DNA of 64,000 nucleotides from Helopsaltes ochotensis (taxonomy: Eukaryota > Chordata > Aves > Passeriformes > Locustellidae), in assembly GCA_013400155.1 (NCBI GenBank), contig VXBM01001221.1:52406-116405 (forward strand), read 5' to 3'. Positions 61,279 to 64,000 of this stretch are shown in pieces. Under the pieces are notes generated by a model. The model did not search any database. It was not told the DNA's origin and saw only the letters and a list, made by a program, of their open reading frames with translations. The position numbers and the translations under genes were made by a program. Numbering within the stretch: position 1 is the stretch's first letter; each line of letters opens with the position of its first letter.

Positions 61279-61798
61279 TGGAAAATTTAATAGTGAAAAA
61301 AAAGGTTTTGGGAGCGCTGTCTGCCCGCGGGAGGGACTCACATTGCAGCGGGTGCGGTTCGGCCGCTGCTCGTGAGAGTGGAACCACGCCGGGGAAGTTC
61401 CGGGGAACTCTCCTGTGGGAGGGACCCCTGGGCCCCACAGGGGAGAGACTTCTCTCCTTGGGCAGCAGAGGAAAACCTCAGGTGAGGAACTGACCAAAAC
61501 CCCCATTCCCTGTCTCCCTGGACTGTCGGTGGAAAGGAGGGAAGGGCTGAGGGAAGAAAAGGTGTTTTAAGGGCTTATTTTACTTCTCATTATCCTCCTC
61601 TGATTTTTTTACTAATGAATTCACATTGAATCTTTAAGTTGAGCCTGTTTTGCCCTTGGAGAGTTTTCTCCTGGTCCTTATCTCGACTCATGCACACTTT
61701 GTTAAATTTTCTCCCCTCTGCCCAGCTGTGGCAGAGGAGGGTGAGTGAGTAGTGACTTTTGTGGGTGCCTGGAGTTTGGCCAGTGTCAAACCATGGCA
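61279..61798 (+). mobile_element. Solo LTR (family 4) with perfect 5-bp TSD, CpG-rich
   Basis: The element runs from TGGAAAATTTAATAG to AAACCATGGCA, with TG...CA ends and 520 bp. GTTCT flanks both sides. Its second half (TTTTAAGGGCTTATTTTACT, AAGTTGAGCCTGTTTTGCCC, GTGGGTGCCTGGAGTTTGGC) matches an avian ERV LTR pattern I recognise. The first half (61310-61400) is rich in CpG (CCCGCGGG, TTCGGCCGC, ACGCCGGGG), unlike anything else here. CAGGTGAGG near 61480 looks like a splice donor. The polyadenylation signal is altered (AATGAA). Absence of internal sequence fits LTR-LTR recombination. Open frames of 86 codons or fewer are not genes. Confidence 0.9.
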
Positions 61799-61803
61799 GT
61801 TCT
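61799..61803. repeat. Right target-site duplication (GTTCT)
   Basis: Directly follows the LTR terminus CA and is identical to 61274-61278. Confidence 0.8.
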
Positions 61804-62884
61804 ACTTTGAGGTATGCAGACATTCAGACTGTATACACAAGTTTCTTTTTAACAATGCAGTGGAAATCTGGTTTAGATCATCCCAAATGTTTTATAGCTT
61901 GTGGAGGATATCTAACGTCTAACGGTTGTCTAGAGTGCCAAACATAGTTTTTAATCCTAATTTCTTTGTTTGAAAAGTATATTCAATAAAAAAGTTTTCT
62001 TGAAGTCCATACTTTGTCAGCTAGTACCTGCATTGGAAAACACCTCCTCTCTGAAATGAACTTAATGATAGTCCATTTGAAAGCTCAGGTTATTTCACAC
62101 AGAGAAAACTGCTGGTGACTTCATAATTTTGCCAACTGACATCTAATCCATATTACTGTTATTTTCTTTATAAGTGGCTGATAGCTGATACTGAGGCTGA
62201 ACTGATAAGAAGTAATAGATCTTTAATTCCTTTGAGAATTTATGAGTATTCAAACTGAATCAATGTCACAGTGCTTCTTAATTTTCTACTGCTACGACAT
62301 TTTTACGACATTTAAGTTTTGAGGAGCCCGTGTAACTTGGATACATGACCAGATGCAAAAAAGATGGAAAATGTTAATATCCCATGGCAGAAATAAAACT
62401 TTTCCCCCTCCACTTAAATATTGCCATCTAACATTTTATGAAATATAACAGCCTATGGTGCCCAGGTGGCTTCCTCCCCTGATATCTTGATTAAATATTT
62501 ACTTTGTTAAAGAGTCAACAGAGGACAGAAAAAGCTCAGAAAATGCATTTTTAAACATTCTCTAAAGGTTCATATTAAAAAGGAATTTTAAACAGAACTC
62601 TGTAAGATGCATTATATTTGCATTAACAAAAACATTCACATCATGTTTCTTGAAAATTTAGACAGTTGCACAAGCTTAGGTTTTGAATTATTCATTTACA
62701 GATATTTACTATGTAAAGACATAGAGGGGGAAAAAACCACCAACTGAAAAAAAAAAAAAAGGGAAAAAACCCTCCAGATCCCGTTTCACATATCTTAAAT
62801 GCCAATTACCAGTTACAAATAAAATACATCAAGCATGGCTACATGAGTTCATCATAATCCCATAAGAGACAATAATTCTATTCA
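61804..62884. other. Unique non-coding stretch
   Basis: No recognised gene or repeat, apart from an A-run at about 62746-62771. Confidence 0.65.
62746..62771. repeat. A-rich run
   Basis: About 14 As, then GGG and a further A-run. Confidence 0.85.
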
Positions 62885-63006
62885 CTTTGGACAGGGGCTC
62901 TGAGCAATCTGATATAGTTGAAAATGTCCCTACTCATTGCATGAACATAGGACTACATGATCTTTAAAGGTCCCTTCCAATGCAAAATATTTTATAATTT
63001 CATGAT
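62885..63006 (+). mobile_element. CR1 LINE 3' tip, plus strand
   Basis: GGACAGGGGCTCTGAGCAATCTGAT, then AATGTCCCTACTCATTGCATG, GACTACATGATCTTTAAAGG and TCCCTTCCAATGCAAAATAT, ending in TATAATTTCATGATC. This is the last 120 bp of a plus-oriented CR1. Confidence 0.92.
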
Positions 63007-63985
63007 CTGCATTTTATTATTAAAAAAAAAAAAAGACATGCAAGTTTTGGGAAGGAAGTCTACAAAAAAGGAATATTATTGCAAAATTGCAGTAGTATCT
63101 AGATTAATCTACAATAGTTTATTTTTTTTTCTGAATTATTCCGAAAATGAGATGATGTTTAAAAATTCTAAGGAGTTTCAAAGAATAGAAGAAATTAAAT
63201 ACCTCCTTTATTTAAATGAGAAATACAGAAATAAGTAAGAGTTGTCAAAAAGTAGACAAGTTGTCTATGGCTATGCCATAAGAGAAAACCTGTTCTTACT
63301 CTGGAGGATTTGCTCAATAACTACTATCAAAATGCAGTCTTTCTTACTACTGTGGCGAGATAAAGCACCAGCTGTAATCTGAAGGCATCATTTATTAGGG
63401 GTTATCATGTGACTTGATCTCTTTTCTGGAATGACCAGAAGGCAAGATTTCCTTCTGCATCAATTTTGTTGGTACTACTGTGATAAATAAAGAAGTGTGG
63501 TAGGAATCACACTGAAATTAGCCAGATGATTTTTTTTTTCCCCACAAGCCTTAGAAGGATGGTTTGATAGTAAGATATATTTCTAGCATTGCATCACTGT
63601 CCGTCCTATGCAAAGATTGTTAGTTTCCAAAAAATGTATGAATGGACCTAAACCTCATGAGATTAGACATAGGAGACAATCTTGTTAGCCTTAATATTTT
63701 ATGTTCCTAGCGTAAATTTCTGTTCCATTTTAAGATAATAAAAATTGGTAAAATACTGTTTGAGCTACATCTTTAAAAATCAGATTCATTATAGATAGTA
63801 AAAGAATACCCCAACATGATTCAAAACAGAACAGGAGATTAAAATATCCATCATGAACCCAAGAGGGAAGCCATTTCATGTGAAAGCAACAGAAGATAAA
63901 GCTTGGGAATATGCTTCGCGTGGGCACTATGTTGTCAGCATAGACTGTTTTGCCCATAGAGGAGCAAAAAATGGCTTACAGTTGT
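63007..63985. other. Unique AT-rich non-coding stretch
   Basis: No recognised gene or transposon. It includes A-runs near 63022-63034 and a T-run near 63530-63539. Confidence 0.65.
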
Positions 63986-64000
63986 TTTTTTTTTTTTTTT
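63986..64000. repeat. Poly(T) run cut by the window end
   Basis: The window ends inside an uninterrupted T-run, so its full length is unknown. Confidence 0.9.

Noticed and set aside
1..64000. tRNA, rRNA, snRNA or microRNA genes
   Set aside because: No cloverleaf with A and B boxes, rRNA core or clear long miRNA-type hairpin was noticed while reading. A covariance-model scan could still find one.

Overview
The window reads as a stretch of bird nuclear DNA without genes. It is AT-rich and non-coding, and it is dotted with CR1 LINE fragments, whose 3' ends carry the avian cores 'GGTTTGGGTTGG', 'AGGTCCCTTCCAA' and a terminal ATTCTATG-type repeat. It also holds LTRs of avian endogenous retroviruses. 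Several long G/T-rich low-complexity tracts (2161-2340, 13366-13495, 42400-42470) suggest a songbird, but that is only a guess. No protein-coding gene, exon, tRNA, rRNA or CRISPR array could be supported. Every open frame is short; those with any recognisable source lie in transposon fragments, low-complexity tracts or the run of Ns. The most economical reading is an intergenic gene desert or the inside of a very large intron.

Layout: 1-3674 is mostly unique sequence with a G/T tract. An LTR on the minus strand lies at 3675-4271. 4272-13470 is unique sequence with a CR1 scrap (6036-6158), a 72-bp A-rich run, two small tandem duplications and a 346-bp assembly gap (9315-9660). A minus-strand CR1 with a G/T tract fused to its 3' tip lies at 13366-13815. 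19783-23520 is a repeat cluster: a minus LTR, a plus CR1 of about 680 bp, a GC-rich unclassified block and a rearranged CR1. 28292-28505 is a CR1 scrap. 34718-35276 is a complete solo-type LTR of the same family as the one at 3675. 42639-43002 and 50587-51052 are two oppositely oriented copies of a second LTR family, and they also share about 100 bp outside the apparent LTR edge. Further CR1 fragments lie at 49830, 55580, 60379 and 62885. A CpG-rich LTR at 61279-61798 is flanked by a perfect 5-bp target-site duplication.

Function: no set of genes works together here. What can be read is a record of retrotransposon insertion (nine CR1 pieces and six LTRs from at least three or four families), plus several unique blocks whose texture could fit conserved non-coding elements. 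That last point needs an alignment to test. No new biological system was found.
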